DNA of 46,448 nucleotides from assembly GCA_034716535.1 (NCBI GenBank), contig JAYEJW010000701.1, forward strand, positions 1-46,448. Direction: 5' to 3'. The translations under genes were made by a program, and so were the position numbers. Positions 8,088 to 16,107 of this stretch are shown piece by piece. The notes beneath the pieces were generated by a model. The model saw only the letters and a list, made by a program, of their open reading frames with translations, did not search any database and was not told the DNA's origin. The stretch's first letter is position 1. Each line of letters opens with the position of its first letter. This DNA comes from JAYEJW01 sp034716535 (GTDB taxonomy: Bacteria > Pseudomonadota > Gammaproteobacteria > Chromatiales > Chromatiaceae).

Positions 8088-9557
8088 ATGAAGCAATCGA
8101 TCCAGCTCCGGCTCGGTCAGCAGCTCACCATGACGCCGCAGCTGCAGCAGGCGATCCGCCTCTTGCAGCTGTCGATGTTGGATCTGAGGCAGGAGATCCA
8201 GGAGGCGCTCGAGTCGAACCTCATGCTGGAGAGCGCGGAGGAAGGCGAGCGTCTGAACGGGGAGGACACGCCCGACACCCTGGCGGATGCGCGGGAGCCG
8301 TCGAGCAAAGACACTCATCTGGAAGGGGAGGTGAGGCCGGAGAGCACATCGATGCCGGAAGAGCTTCCGGTGGACAGTGAGTGGAGCGACCACTACGACA
8401 GCTATCTTCCAAGCGGCGGTTCCACGGCCGACCAAGCGACTGAATTCGATCCCATTTCGCAGCAGAGCCGACCGCTCACCCTGCACGACCACCTCCATTG
8501 GCAGCTCAACCTCAGCCGCCTCGAGGGGACCGATCTGGCCATCGCCACCGCCATTGTCGACGCCATCAACGAGGACGGCTACCTCAAGACGACACCCGAA
8601 GAGCTGCTCGCGATTCTCGACGACGAGGAGCTCACGCTCGCAGAAATCGAGGCGGTGCTGCACCGAGTGCAATCTCTCGATCCCCCCGGGGTGGGCGCGC
8701 GCGACCTGCGCGAATGTCTGCTGATTCAACTACGTCAGCTCCCGGAAGAGACGCCGCGGCGCGATCTGGCGATTGCCGTGTGCGAGCGTAGTTTCGAGGC
8801 ACTGTCGAAGAACGATCTCGACCAGGCACGGCGTCAGCTCGGAGTATCCAAGGAGGAGATGAGGCTGGTGGCGGGGGTGATTCGTTCTTTGCACCCGCGG
8901 CCCGGGACCTTGATCGCAGAAATCCAGCCGGAGTACGTTATTCCGGACGTCCTCGTGCGCAGAAAGAACGGAACCTGGTCGGTGGAGCTGAATCCGGAAA
9001 CAGCACCTAGACTGAGGGTAAACTCGGACTACGCCAAGCTCATCCGGCGCGCGGATCAGAGTGATGATAACACCTGCCTGAAGAACCATCTTCAGGAGGC
9101 GCGCTGGTTCATCAAGAGCCTGGCGAGCCGCAACGATACCGTGTTGAGAGTGGCCTCGAAGATCGTGGAGCTGCAGCGGGACTTTCTCGAATTCGGCGAC
9201 GAGGCCATGAAGCCTATGGTCCTGCGCGACGTGGCCGAGGCCCTCGAGCTGCACGAGTCTACGGTCTCGCGAGTGACGACACAGAAATTCATGCACACCC
9301 CGCGCGGCACTTACGAGTTCAAGTACTTCTTTTCGAGCCACGTCGGTACGACCTCCGGCGGCGAGTGCTCGTCGACGGCTATCCGAGCCTTCATCCGCAA
9401 GCTGGTCGCTGCCGAGGCGCCCAATAAGCCCCTGAGCGACAATAAGATCGCCGGCATCCTATCGGATCAGGGCATCAAGGTCGCACGGCGGACGGTCGCC
9501 AAATACCGAGAGGCGCTGAGAATCCCACCCTCGAACGAGCGCAAACGGCTCGTTTAG
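8088..9557 (+). CDS. rpoN: RNA polymerase sigma-54 factor RpoN
   Basis: Alternative sigma factor recognising -24/-12 promoters and needing AAA+ activators. Region I is the Gln/Leu-rich N-terminus (LRLGQQLTMTPQLQQAIRLL), followed by an acidic region II (residues 50-110), the core-binding domain, a helix-turn-helix, and the RpoN box ARRTVAKYRE at residues 466-475. Length is 489. It lies between lptB and hpf/ptsN, the arrangement found throughout Proteobacteria, where the downstream PTS-Ntr genes modulate sigma-54-linked nitrogen and carbon functions. Confidence 0.97.
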   Translation: MKQSIQLRLGQQLTMTPQLQQAIRLLQLSMLDLRQEIQEALESNLMLESAEEGERLNGEDTPDTLADAREPSSKDTHLEGEVRPESTSMPEELPVDSEWSDHYDSYLPSGGSTADQATEFDPISQQSRPLTLHDHLHWQLNLSRLEGTDLAIATAIVDAINEDGYLKTTPEELLAILDDEELTLAEIEAVLHRVQSLDPPGVGARDLRECLLIQLRQLPEETPRRDLAIAVCERSFEALSKNDLDQARRQLGVSKEEMRLVAGVIRSLHPRPGTLIAEIQPEYVIPDVLVRRKNGTWSVELNPETAPRLRVNSDYAKLIRRADQSDDNTCLKNHLQEARWFIKSLASRNDTVLRVASKIVELQRDFLEFGDEAMKPMVLRDVAEALELHESTVSRVTTQKFMHTPRGTYEFKYFFSSHVGTTSGGECSSTAIRAFIRKLVAAEAPNKPLSDNKIAGILSDQGIKVARRTVAKYREALRIPPSNERKRLV

Positions 9558-9742
9558 GGAAGCGCTGCACGAACCCGATCGGCGTTTGTCAGCGCACGGA
9601 ATCCGAGTACTAAGACCGTCGGATTCCTAGCATCTTCGACGCCGGCCAGGCGTGGAAGATGGTTGTGCGTCACTGCACCACGGGAACCGCCGAGTTGACC
9701 GGTGGTTCTCGAGAAGACCGTTTGGAACACAGGAGTCCAGCT

Positions 9743-10063
9743 ATGCAAATCAACCTGTCGGGCCACCATATTGACGTCACCGACGCCCTCAAGGGCTATG
9801 TCGACAGCAAATTCGAACGCCTGGCGCGGCACTTCGACCATGTCCTCGACGTTCACGTCATCCTGAGCGTGGAGAAGCTGCGCCAGAAAGCGGAGGCGAC
9901 GCTGCACGTCAACGGCGCCAAAGTCTTTGCCGACGCGGTGCATGAGGACATGTATGCTGCCATCGACGGGCTCATCGACAAGCTCGACCGTCAGATACTC
10001 AAGCACAAGGAAAAGAAGAGCAGTCACCGCGGCAACGGGTACAAGGGGATTGAATCCGCCTAA
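9743..10063 (+). CDS. hpf: Ribosome hibernation promoting factor (short HPF / RaiA family)
   Basis: Binds the 30S decoding region and promotes 100S ribosome dimers in stationary phase. The start ATG at 9743 has AGGAG seven bases upstream and gives 106 residues, the short form without the C-terminal dimerisation domain. Family marks are INLSGHHIDVTDALKGYV, FDHVLDVHVILSVEK and the tail DGLIDKLDRQILKHKEKK. The frame is open 84 bases further upstream but those residues are unrelated. Confidence 0.94.
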   Translation: MQINLSGHHIDVTDALKGYVDSKFERLARHFDHVLDVHVILSVEKLRQKAEATLHVNGAKVFADAVHEDMYAAIDGLIDKLDRQILKHKEKKSSHRGNGYKGIESA

Positions 10064-10187
10064 GCCCGCTGCTTCGTGCCATAATCTGTCGAGAACAGCC
10101 AAGGAACGCGCCGCCGAGACCCTTTCACAGCGGACCCGGCGGCGCGTAGAAAACACCTCCACCCGCATTCAACGGGAGCGGCAACCG

Positions 10188-10658
10188 ATGTTTCCTCCCC
10201 AATTTATCGTCGCCCGCCGTATCGGCCATAATTTGGAGATCGGCAGCAAGAAGCGCTTGCTGGAGGCGCTGGGCGAGCTGCTCGCATCGGACGAGCCCGC
10301 GCTGAATCCCGAAACCGTGTTCGAGCGGCTGCTCGAGCGCGAGCGTCTCGGCAGTACCGGACTCGGCCACGGCATCGCCCTGCCCCACGCGCGCATCAAG
10401 GAGGTTCGCGAGACCGTCGGGGCCTTCGTCCAACTCGCGAGCGGCGTCGATTTCGACGCCATCGACGACGGGCCGGTAGACTTGGCCTTCGCGCTGCTGG
10501 TGCCGGAATCGGCCAATGAGGGACACCTGCAGCTGCTCTCCCAGCTGGCGGCCATGTTCAGCGATCCAGGGCTGCGTGAGCATCTGCGCAACGCCGAATC
10601 GGAGGTCGAGATCCTCCGACTCCTGGAGGAGTGGGAAGAAAGACTGCAGAACGCATGA
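10188..10658 (+). CDS. ptsN: PTS IIA-like nitrogen regulatory protein PtsN (EIIA-Ntr)
   Basis: Phosphoryl acceptor at the end of the nitrogen PTS. In other Proteobacteria the unphosphorylated form controls K+ transport and stress functions. The active histidine is His67 in GIALPHARI, within the EIIA fructose-type fold, and STGLGHGIALPH is diagnostic. The ATG at 10188 follows GGGAG by nine bases and yields 156 residues. Its stop overlaps the hprK start (ATGA). Confidence 0.94.
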   Translation: MFPPQFIVARRIGHNLEIGSKKRLLEALGELLASDEPALNPETVFERLLERERLGSTGLGHGIALPHARIKEVRETVGAFVQLASGVDFDAIDDGPVDLAFALLVPESANEGHLQLLSQLAAMFSDPGLREHLRNAESEVEILRLLEEWEERLQNA

Positions 10659-11623
10659 ACCCGGTCCAGTCCCTGCAGGACGTCATCGAGTGTATCGGCC
10701 CACGCCTGAAGCTGCGCTGGCTGACGCGGCAACCAGACGGGCCGCGACCGCTACGCAACAAGGACCGGACAATCGCCGGTCAATCCCTCGTCGGCTCGCT
10801 CAACTGTATTCACCCGAGCCGCCTGCAGGTCATCGGCCACGCGGAGCTTGTCTACCTCACCGATCTAGGCCAGACCGCCTACATGGAGACAATCGAGAAG
10901 TTGTTCGGCGGCCAACCCGCCGCCGTGATCTTTACGGACAACATCGACCCGGAACCGACCTTCGTCTCCACAGCACAACGTACGAATACCCCCCTGCTCG
11001 GCTCTCCGTTGGCCGACGAGGAGGTCATCAGCCACCTACGGTACTTCCTCACCAATGCACTGGCGGAGCGCATAACGGTCCACGGCGTTTTCATGGAGGT
11101 CCTGGGCATGGGTGTGCTGCTCACCGGCGATCCCGCCGTGGGCAAGAGCGAGCTGGCCCTCGATCTGATCAGCCGCGGCCATCGCCTGATCGCCGACGAT
11201 GCCCCGGAGCTCGCCCACATCGCGCCGGAGACCCTGAATGGCTCTTGCCCACCGCTCTTGCGCGACTTTCTCGAAGTCCGGGGGCTCGGCATTCTCAACA
11301 TTCGGGCCATGTTCGGCGAGAGCGCCGTGCGTCAGAGCAAGAATCTGAACCTCATCGTCAACCTGCGCCCCCTCAACGAGCGGGAGCTGGCCCTTATCGA
11401 CCGTCTCTCCGGCAGCCCGTCGGCACGTCGCATCTTGAGCGTTGCGGTACCCGAGATCACCATTCCGGTGGCGCCCGGACGCAACCTCGCCATCCTGGTA
11501 GAGGCAGCGGTCCGGCACCAGATCCTGCGCATCAGGGGCTACGATGCAGGCGTCGATTTCTCCGAGCGGCAGACACGTGCCTTGCATGACGCTCCCCCTC
11601 GGCCGGTCGGGGGCACCGAATGA
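10655..11623 (+). CDS. hprK: HPr kinase/phosphorylase HprK
   Basis: Bifunctional enzyme that phosphorylates Ser46 of HPr with ATP or PPi and reverses the reaction. The C-terminal domain has the P-loop GDPAVGKSELAL (about residues 157-168), a conserved upstream HGVFMEVLGMGVLL with the catalytic-region histidine, RGHRLIADD, and the HprK signature EVRGLGILNI. At 322 residues it retains the N-terminal domain, like Firmicute forms and unlike the short alphaproteobacterial form. Start ATG overlaps the ptsN stop. The HPr encoded downstream carries a matching Ser46. Confidence 0.94.
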   Translation: MNPVQSLQDVIECIGPRLKLRWLTRQPDGPRPLRNKDRTIAGQSLVGSLNCIHPSRLQVIGHAELVYLTDLGQTAYMETIEKLFGGQPAAVIFTDNIDPEPTFVSTAQRTNTPLLGSPLADEEVISHLRYFLTNALAERITVHGVFMEVLGMGVLLTGDPAVGKSELALDLISRGHRLIADDAPELAHIAPETLNGSCPPLLRDFLEVRGLGILNIRAMFGESAVRQSKNLNLIVNLRPLNERELALIDRLSGSPSARRILSVAVPEITIPVAPGRNLAILVEAAVRHQILRIRGYDAGVDFSERQTRALHDAPPRPVGGTE

Positions 11624-11717
11624 ACGCGCCAACGAGGAAGGCACTCCGTCTTCCAATGCGGCAGAGCGGCTTGCACGCTGCTCTGGAGGTCATCCGGGGT
11701 GACGCCGCTTTCCACCA

Positions 11718-12602
11718 ATGCATCTTAATCAGGTCCTCGGCGCCGTGAAGCTGGTTGTCGTCAGCGGTCTATCAGGGTCGGGTAAGAGTGTGGCCCTGCA
11801 CACACTCGAAGATCTCGGCTATTATTGCATCGATAACCTGCCCTTGTTCTTGCTCAGAGAGCTGGCCGTCGGACTGGAAGAGGCGAGCGGCACCCTGCCC
11901 TCCAACACCGCCGTGGGAATCGACGCTCGCAATCAGCCAGAGCGCCTGCAGGAGCTGCCGGGGCTGGTCGCCGAGCTGCGACAACGGGCATTCGACTGCC
12001 GCGTCCTCTACCTGGAGGCCCAGGCGGAAACCCTGATAAAGCGATTCAGCGAGACCCGCCGCAAACACCCCCTGACCGCCGAGGATCGCCCGTTGGCAGA
12101 GGCCATCGAGTTCGAGCGCAAGCTTCTCGAGCCGATCCTCAGCGACGCAGACCTGCGGATCGACACGACCCATACGAATGTCCACCAGCTGCGGGACCTG
12201 GTGCGCGATCGCCTCGGCGACGACGTCCCCCACCAGGTGTCCGTTCTGATAGAGACCTTCGGCTACAAACACGGCGTCCCCCAGGACGTCGACTTCGTCC
12301 TCGATGTCCGTTGCCTGCCAAACCCCCACTGGCAGCCTGAGCTGCGGCCCTTGACGGGCCTGGACGCGGCGGTGGTGGAGTTCTTGGAAGGCACGGCCGA
12401 AGTGGGGGAGATGCGGGACGATATCGCTCACTTCTTCGACCGCTGGATCCCGCGCTTCGAGGCGGACGGACGCAGCTACCTGACCATCGCCGTCGGCTGC
12501 ACCGGTGGCCAGCACCGTTCGGTCTACATGGGGGAGGCGCTGCGCAGGCACTTCGAGGCGGGGAACCGCAAGGTGATGATCCGCCACCGGGAGCTGTCAT
12601 GA
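11718..12602 (+). CDS. rapZ: RNase adapter / nucleotide-binding protein RapZ
   Basis: Member of the YvcJ/RapZ family. In E. coli it directs RNase E to the GlmZ small RNA and so tunes glucosamine-6-phosphate synthase. The N-terminal P-loop is VVSGLSGSGKSVAL, followed by LEDLGYYCIDNLP. The C-terminal RNA-binding part ends VGCTGGQHRSVYMGEAL. Length is 294 residues. The ATG at 11718 has no clear ribosome site and a GTG at 11745 is an alternative. A 94-bp gap separates it from hprK. Whether a GlmZ-like RNA exists in this organism cannot be told from here. Confidence 0.94.
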   Translation: MHLNQVLGAVKLVVVSGLSGSGKSVALHTLEDLGYYCIDNLPLFLLRELAVGLEEASGTLPSNTAVGIDARNQPERLQELPGLVAELRQRAFDCRVLYLEAQAETLIKRFSETRRKHPLTAEDRPLAEAIEFERKLLEPILSDADLRIDTTHTNVHQLRDLVRDRLGDDVPHQVSVLIETFGYKHGVPQDVDFVLDVRCLPNPHWQPELRPLTGLDAAVVEFLEGTAEVGEMRDDIAHFFDRWIPRFEADGRSYLTIAVGCTGGQHRSVYMGEALRRHFEAGNRKVMIRHRELS

Positions 12603-13006
12603 GCGTCGGCCTGCTTCTGATCACGCACAACCAGCTCGGTTCCGCCCTGCTGGAGACCGCCACTGGAATGCTCGGGGTCTGCCCTTTGCGGGCGGAGACT
12701 CTGTCCGTGACCGAGGACACGGAACGGGACCAGCTTCAGTACGAGGCTCAGCAGATGGCCGAGCGGCTCGACACTGGAGAGGGGGTGCTGGTGCTCACCG
12801 ACCTTTTCGGCTCCACCCCTGCCAACGTGGCGAACCGGCTGCAGGATCGAGCCGGTGTGCGCGTGCTCACCGGAGTCAATCTTCCCATGTTGGTGCGGGT
12901 GCTGAACTATCCCGGGCTCCCGCTCGCCGAGATGGCGGCCAAGGCGCTGAGCGGCGGCAAAGATGGCGTTCTGCTCTGTCCCCTCCCTGATTCGCAGGCG
13001 GAGTAG
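12599..13006 (+). CDS. PTS EIIA component, mannose family
   Basis: Stand-alone EIIA of the mannose/dihydroxyacetone type, 135 residues. The phosphorylated histidine is His10 in LLITHNQLG, and VLVLTDLFGSTPANVA is the dimer-interface loop of the family. No EIIB, EIIC or EIID is encoded here, so it is probably a regulatory acceptor of phosphoryl groups from the adjacent HPr. It overlaps the rapZ stop (ATGA) and HPr starts two bases after its own stop. Confidence 0.9.
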   Translation: MSVGLLLITHNQLGSALLETATGMLGVCPLRAETLSVTEDTERDQLQYEAQQMAERLDTGEGVLVLTDLFGSTPANVANRLQDRAGVRVLTGVNLPMLVRVLNYPGLPLAEMAAKALSGGKDGVLLCPLPDSQAE

Positions 13007-13008
13007 AG

Positions 13009-13278
13009 GTGATTCGCAAGGAGATCGAGATCGTGAACAAACTCGGGCTCCACGCCCGGGCCGCAGCAAAATTCGTCAGCTGCGCCGGCGGGTTTTCGAG
13101 TCAGATCCAGGTTGAGCGGCTGGGCCGGCGGGTCAACGGCAAGAGCATAATGGGCGTGATGATGCTCGCCGCCGCCCAAGGCACCTCGATTACGCTGTTG
13201 ATCGACGGAGACGACGAGAACAACGCCTGCACCGCCATTGAGCAGCTCATCGCCAACCGCTTCGGGGAGGGCGAATGA
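13009..13278 (+). CDS. ptsH: Phosphocarrier protein HPr
   Basis: Small phosphocarrier (89 residues) between enzyme I and EIIA proteins. His15 lies in KLGLHARAAAKF. Ser46 lies in GKSIMGVMML, a sequence typical of HPr proteins that are HprK substrates. The start is a GTG at 13009, two bases past the previous stop; GGAG sits just upstream. The stop overlaps the enzyme I start as ATGA. Confidence 0.95.
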   Translation: MIRKEIEIVNKLGLHARAAAKFVSCAGGFSSQIQVERLGRRVNGKSIMGVMMLAAAQGTSITLLIDGDDENNACTAIEQLIANRFGEGE

Positions 13279-15023
13279 CAGTCGCCTGCAGCGGACTCGG
13301 CGTTGCCACAGCGCAGGCCGTTGCGGTCGGCCCGGCGTTTCTGCTTGATCGCAGCACTCCATCTGTCAGTGCGCGACGCATCCGCAGGGAAGAGGTCGCC
13401 GCGGAGCTGAAGCGGCTCGACGAAGCCCTGGAGGCTGCGCGTAGGGCGCTCGAGGCAGTACGCGCCCAGATTCCGCGTGCGACTCCCGTCAACATCGCCG
13501 AGTTCATCGACTCCCATCTCCTCATGCTCGAGGACGCAGCCCTCGTCGACCCCGCGCGTGAGCTCATCCGGGAGCAACAGTACAACGCCGAATGGGCGCT
13601 GCAGCAGCACCGCGACAATTTGGTGCAGGTGTTTGAGGAAATGGACGACCCCTACCTGCGCAGCCGCCGGGACGATGTCGACCACGTCGTCCACCAGATT
13701 CTGAGCTTCCTGCTCGGCGGCGGCACCCCCGACGAGACGGCGAACGAGGACTTGAGTGGACGCGTCATCATCGCCCACGACCTCTCGCCCGCGGACACCA
13801 TCGTGCTACGCCACCGGGGCGCCGCCGCCTTCGTCACCGAGTTCGGTGGCCCCATGTCCCACACCGCCATTCTGGCGCGCAGCCTGAATATCCCCGCCGT
13901 CATGGGCGTGCACAACGTCATCCGCTACTTCCGCCAGGGAGAGACCGTTGTTGTGGACGGCGAGATGGGCACCGTATTGGCGGATGTCGATGCGAGTATC
14001 CTGGCTCACTACCGAGTGCGGCTGCGTACGTTGGAGGAGCGCCGGGAGCGCCTGCGGGGCCTGGTTTCCAAGCCCTCGATCAGCGCCGACGGGGTCCCCA
14101 TCGCACTGTTCGCCAATTTGGAGCTACCCGAAGACACACATACCGCCCGCGCCAATGGGGCCGCCGGCGTCGGATTGTATCGCACCGAGTTCCTGTACAT
14201 GAACCGCGACAGCCTGCCGGACGAGGAAGAGCACCTCGCGGCCTATCTGGAGGTCATCCGCGGCCTCGACGGCATACCCATCACCATCCGCACCCTCGAT
14301 CTCGGGGTCGACAAACAGGTGGACGGCAGCCCCCTTACCTGCCCACCGGTATGCAACCCGGCGCTCGGTTTGCGTGCAATCCGACTGTGCCTCAAGGAAC
14401 CCGAGCTGTTTCGCCCACAACTGCGGGCTATCCTGCGCGCCTCCGCGGACGGCCCCGTACGCCTGATGATCCCCATGCTCTCGAGCATGCACGAGGTGAA
14501 TGCGGTACTGGCCCTTGTTGAGCAGGTACGGCGGGATCTACGCAAGGATGGGCTTCCCTTCGACCTACGCATGCCTGTGGGCGGCATGGTAGAGGTACCC
14601 GCGGCAGCCCTGTCGGCTGCGGCCTTCGCCCGCAAGCTGGACTTCCTGTCGATCGGCACAAACGATCTCATCCAGTACACGCTGGCCATCGACCGTATCG
14701 ACGACACGGTGAACTACCTTTACGACCCACTGCACCCGGCAATCCTGAGGCTGATCCGCATGACCATCGACGCTGCACGTGCCCAGGGCAAGGCGGTGAG
14801 CATGTGCGGGGAGATGGCCGGCGAGCCCCGCTTCACGCGCCTGCTCCTGGGAATGGGCTTGCGCGAGCTCAGCATGCAGCCGGGATCGCTGCTGGAGATC
14901 AAGCAGATCGTCCGCGGCGCCGACATTCGTCGGCTGACGCGAAAGACGGCGGCCCTGCTCGCGCACATCGACGACGAGGAGCCTCAGCGGCTCCTAGATG
15001 CCATCAACGGGATCGAATTCTGA
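13275..15023 (+). CDS. ptsI: Phosphoenolpyruvate-protein phosphotransferase (PTS enzyme I)
   Basis: Autophosphorylates from PEP and passes the phosphoryl group to HPr His15. Length is 582 residues, that of PtsI, with no N-terminal GAF domain of the PtsP type. The phosphohistidine is His196 in GGPMSHTAILARSLN. The PEP-binding TIM-barrel has GLYRTEFLYMNR, IGTNDLIQYTLAIDR, and the catalytic cysteine Cys511 in VSMCGEMAGE. It ends the ptsN-hprK-rapZ-EIIA-HPr-EI block. The absence of any permease nearby suggests a regulatory role. Confidence 0.95.
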   Translation: MTVACSGLGVATAQAVAVGPAFLLDRSTPSVSARRIRREEVAAELKRLDEALEAARRALEAVRAQIPRATPVNIAEFIDSHLLMLEDAALVDPARELIREQQYNAEWALQQHRDNLVQVFEEMDDPYLRSRRDDVDHVVHQILSFLLGGGTPDETANEDLSGRVIIAHDLSPADTIVLRHRGAAAFVTEFGGPMSHTAILARSLNIPAVMGVHNVIRYFRQGETVVVDGEMGTVLADVDASILAHYRVRLRTLEERRERLRGLVSKPSISADGVPIALFANLELPEDTHTARANGAAGVGLYRTEFLYMNRDSLPDEEEHLAAYLEVIRGLDGIPITIRTLDLGVDKQVDGSPLTCPPVCNPALGLRAIRLCLKEPELFRPQLRAILRASADGPVRLMIPMLSSMHEVNAVLALVEQVRRDLRKDGLPFDLRMPVGGMVEVPAAALSAAAFARKLDFLSIGTNDLIQYTLAIDRIDDTVNYLYDPLHPAILRLIRMTIDAARAQGKAVSMCGEMAGEPRFTRLLLGMGLRELSMQPGSLLEIKQIVRGADIRRLTRKTAALLAHIDDEEPQRLLDAINGIEF

Positions 15024-15071
15024 TGCCGCACTTGCACCTCCTGCCGCGCATGCTCTGTACTGCATGTAGGA

Positions 15072-15084
15072 CATTCATTGAATG
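15072..15084. other. Perfect 13-bp palindrome downstream of enzyme I
   Basis: CATTCATTGAATG is an odd-centred perfect dyad in the 195-bp gap between the enzyme I stop and the next gene. The loop is too small for an RNA hairpin, so if functional it would be a protein site. No independent support. Confidence 0.25.
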
Positions 15085-15204
15085 CCCTTCCTCCTCGGCT
15101 AATACTTACTGACAAGACCAACCGTCTGAAACTGCGCCGCGACCGTTGCCCGAAGCGTCGGTTTCGGGGTCGGGCAGTGGGTCCCGTGTCTGTTAACGAG
15201 TAGC

Positions 15205-15212
15205 AAGGAGGT
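15205..15212 (+). promoter_or_regulatory. Perfect Shine-Dalgarno site
   Basis: AAGGAGGT, fully complementary to the 16S anti-Shine-Dalgarno, lies six bases ahead of the ATG at 15219. It is the strongest ribosome site noticed in the window and fixes the start of the repeat protein. It suggests high translation. Confidence 0.85.
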
Positions 15213-15218
15213 GTACCC

Positions 15219-16049
15219 ATGCAACCGCAACAATGGTTCTTTGCAGCCCTTCCCGTCGTCCTGATCGCCATCGGCGGTGCCTGGACACTCGCCGGAGAGG
15301 ACGTCGGGACCGCGGCCGAATCCCCCGCGCCGAACACGGTGCCGCAGGCGGCCCCGACGGATGCGCCGGCGATGATCCCGGAACAGGCCCAGGTTTCCGT
15401 GCAAGCGACCGGGACTGTGGAACAGCCGCAAGTGCCGGAGCAGAACCGGATTCCGGAGCAGGCCGACGTTCCGGAACAAGTCCAGATCTCCGAGCAAACC
15501 CAGATCCCCGAGCAAGCCCAGATTCCCGAGCAAACCCAGATCCCCGAGCAGACCCAGATCCCCGAGCAAGCCCAGATTCCCGAGCAGGTTCAGGTTCCCG
15601 AGCCGGCACCGGCCCCAGAGCAGGCGACAGCGGAGCTAGAGCAGGTTCAGGGGAAGGATCATGCCCTCTTCTTGTTGCCGCCCGCACCCCCGCCCAGTCT
15701 CCAGACCCTGGTCGACGAACGGCGTGACCTGCTGCGCGAGCGCCGCGAGGCCATGTTCGACGCTTACAGTGGCCGTCACCTGTACATGCCGCCCTGGTGG
15801 GAGGCGTACGACGAGGGCGTTGAGCGGTATCGCGACGCAACCCGACTGCGGCACCGCCAGCGACGCGACTACTCGCGCCGGCAGCACGACAATTGGATGA
15901 ATGCCATGTGCCCTTGGTCCAAGCCTTCACGTGATTTGTCGGCGCAGCGCAACTACCTGAGGCAGATGGAACAGCTGGACCGACAGGCGTATCGGGACGC
16001 GCTCATGTATCGGGGGCCGTTCGGATTCACCGGCCCGGGCGGGTGGTAG
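15219..16049 (+). CDS. Unrecognised membrane-anchored or secreted protein with PEQ hexapeptide repeats
   Basis: Not a family I can name; 276 residues. A hydrophobic N-terminal segment (residues 6-25) is a signal peptide or anchor. Residues 72-125 are nine tandem hexapeptides of consensus IPEQxQ, preceded by an A/P-rich stretch (30-71). Residues 165-276 are rich in Arg, Tyr, Trp and charged helix formers, with LRERREAMFDAY followed by YMPPWWEA, then NWMNAMCPWSK, and a final FGFTGPGGW. The helix-plus-PPW pattern and terminal Trp resemble the protein at 18547-19770, suggesting a related envelope function. A perfect ribosome site supports strong expression. A structural or peptidoglycan/outer-membrane spanning role is inference only. 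Confidence 0.8.
   Translation: MQPQQWFFAALPVVLIAIGGAWTLAGEDVGTAAESPAPNTVPQAAPTDAPAMIPEQAQVSVQATGTVEQPQVPEQNRIPEQADVPEQVQISEQTQIPEQAQIPEQTQIPEQTQIPEQAQIPEQVQVPEPAPAPEQATAELEQVQGKDHALFLLPPAPPPSLQTLVDERRDLLRERREAMFDAYSGRHLYMPPWWEAYDEGVERYRDATRLRHRQRRDYSRRQHDNWMNAMCPWSKPSRDLSAQRNYLRQMEQLDRQAYRDALMYRGPFGFTGPGGW
15432..15593 (+). repeat. 18-bp in-frame tandem repeat, nine copies
   Basis: Nine head-to-tail 18-bp units each encode a hexapeptide of type IPEQAQ or IPEQTQ. The first three units are diverged (VPEQNR, IPEQAD, VPEQVQ) and the central ones nearly identical at DNA level, which indicates recent unit duplication. Being in frame and without spacers it is a coding minisatellite, not a CRISPR. 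A tenth decayed unit (VPEPAP) follows. Confidence 0.92.
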
Positions 16050-16107
16050 CCGGCGCGAAGCGCATTCGGCAGCAAGAGGCGCCCGCCGTTCGACGGCGAG
16101 CGCGAGC

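Noticed and set aside
15432..15593. CRISPR array
   Set aside because: Repeats are 18 bp, directly contiguous without spacers and in frame with a protein.
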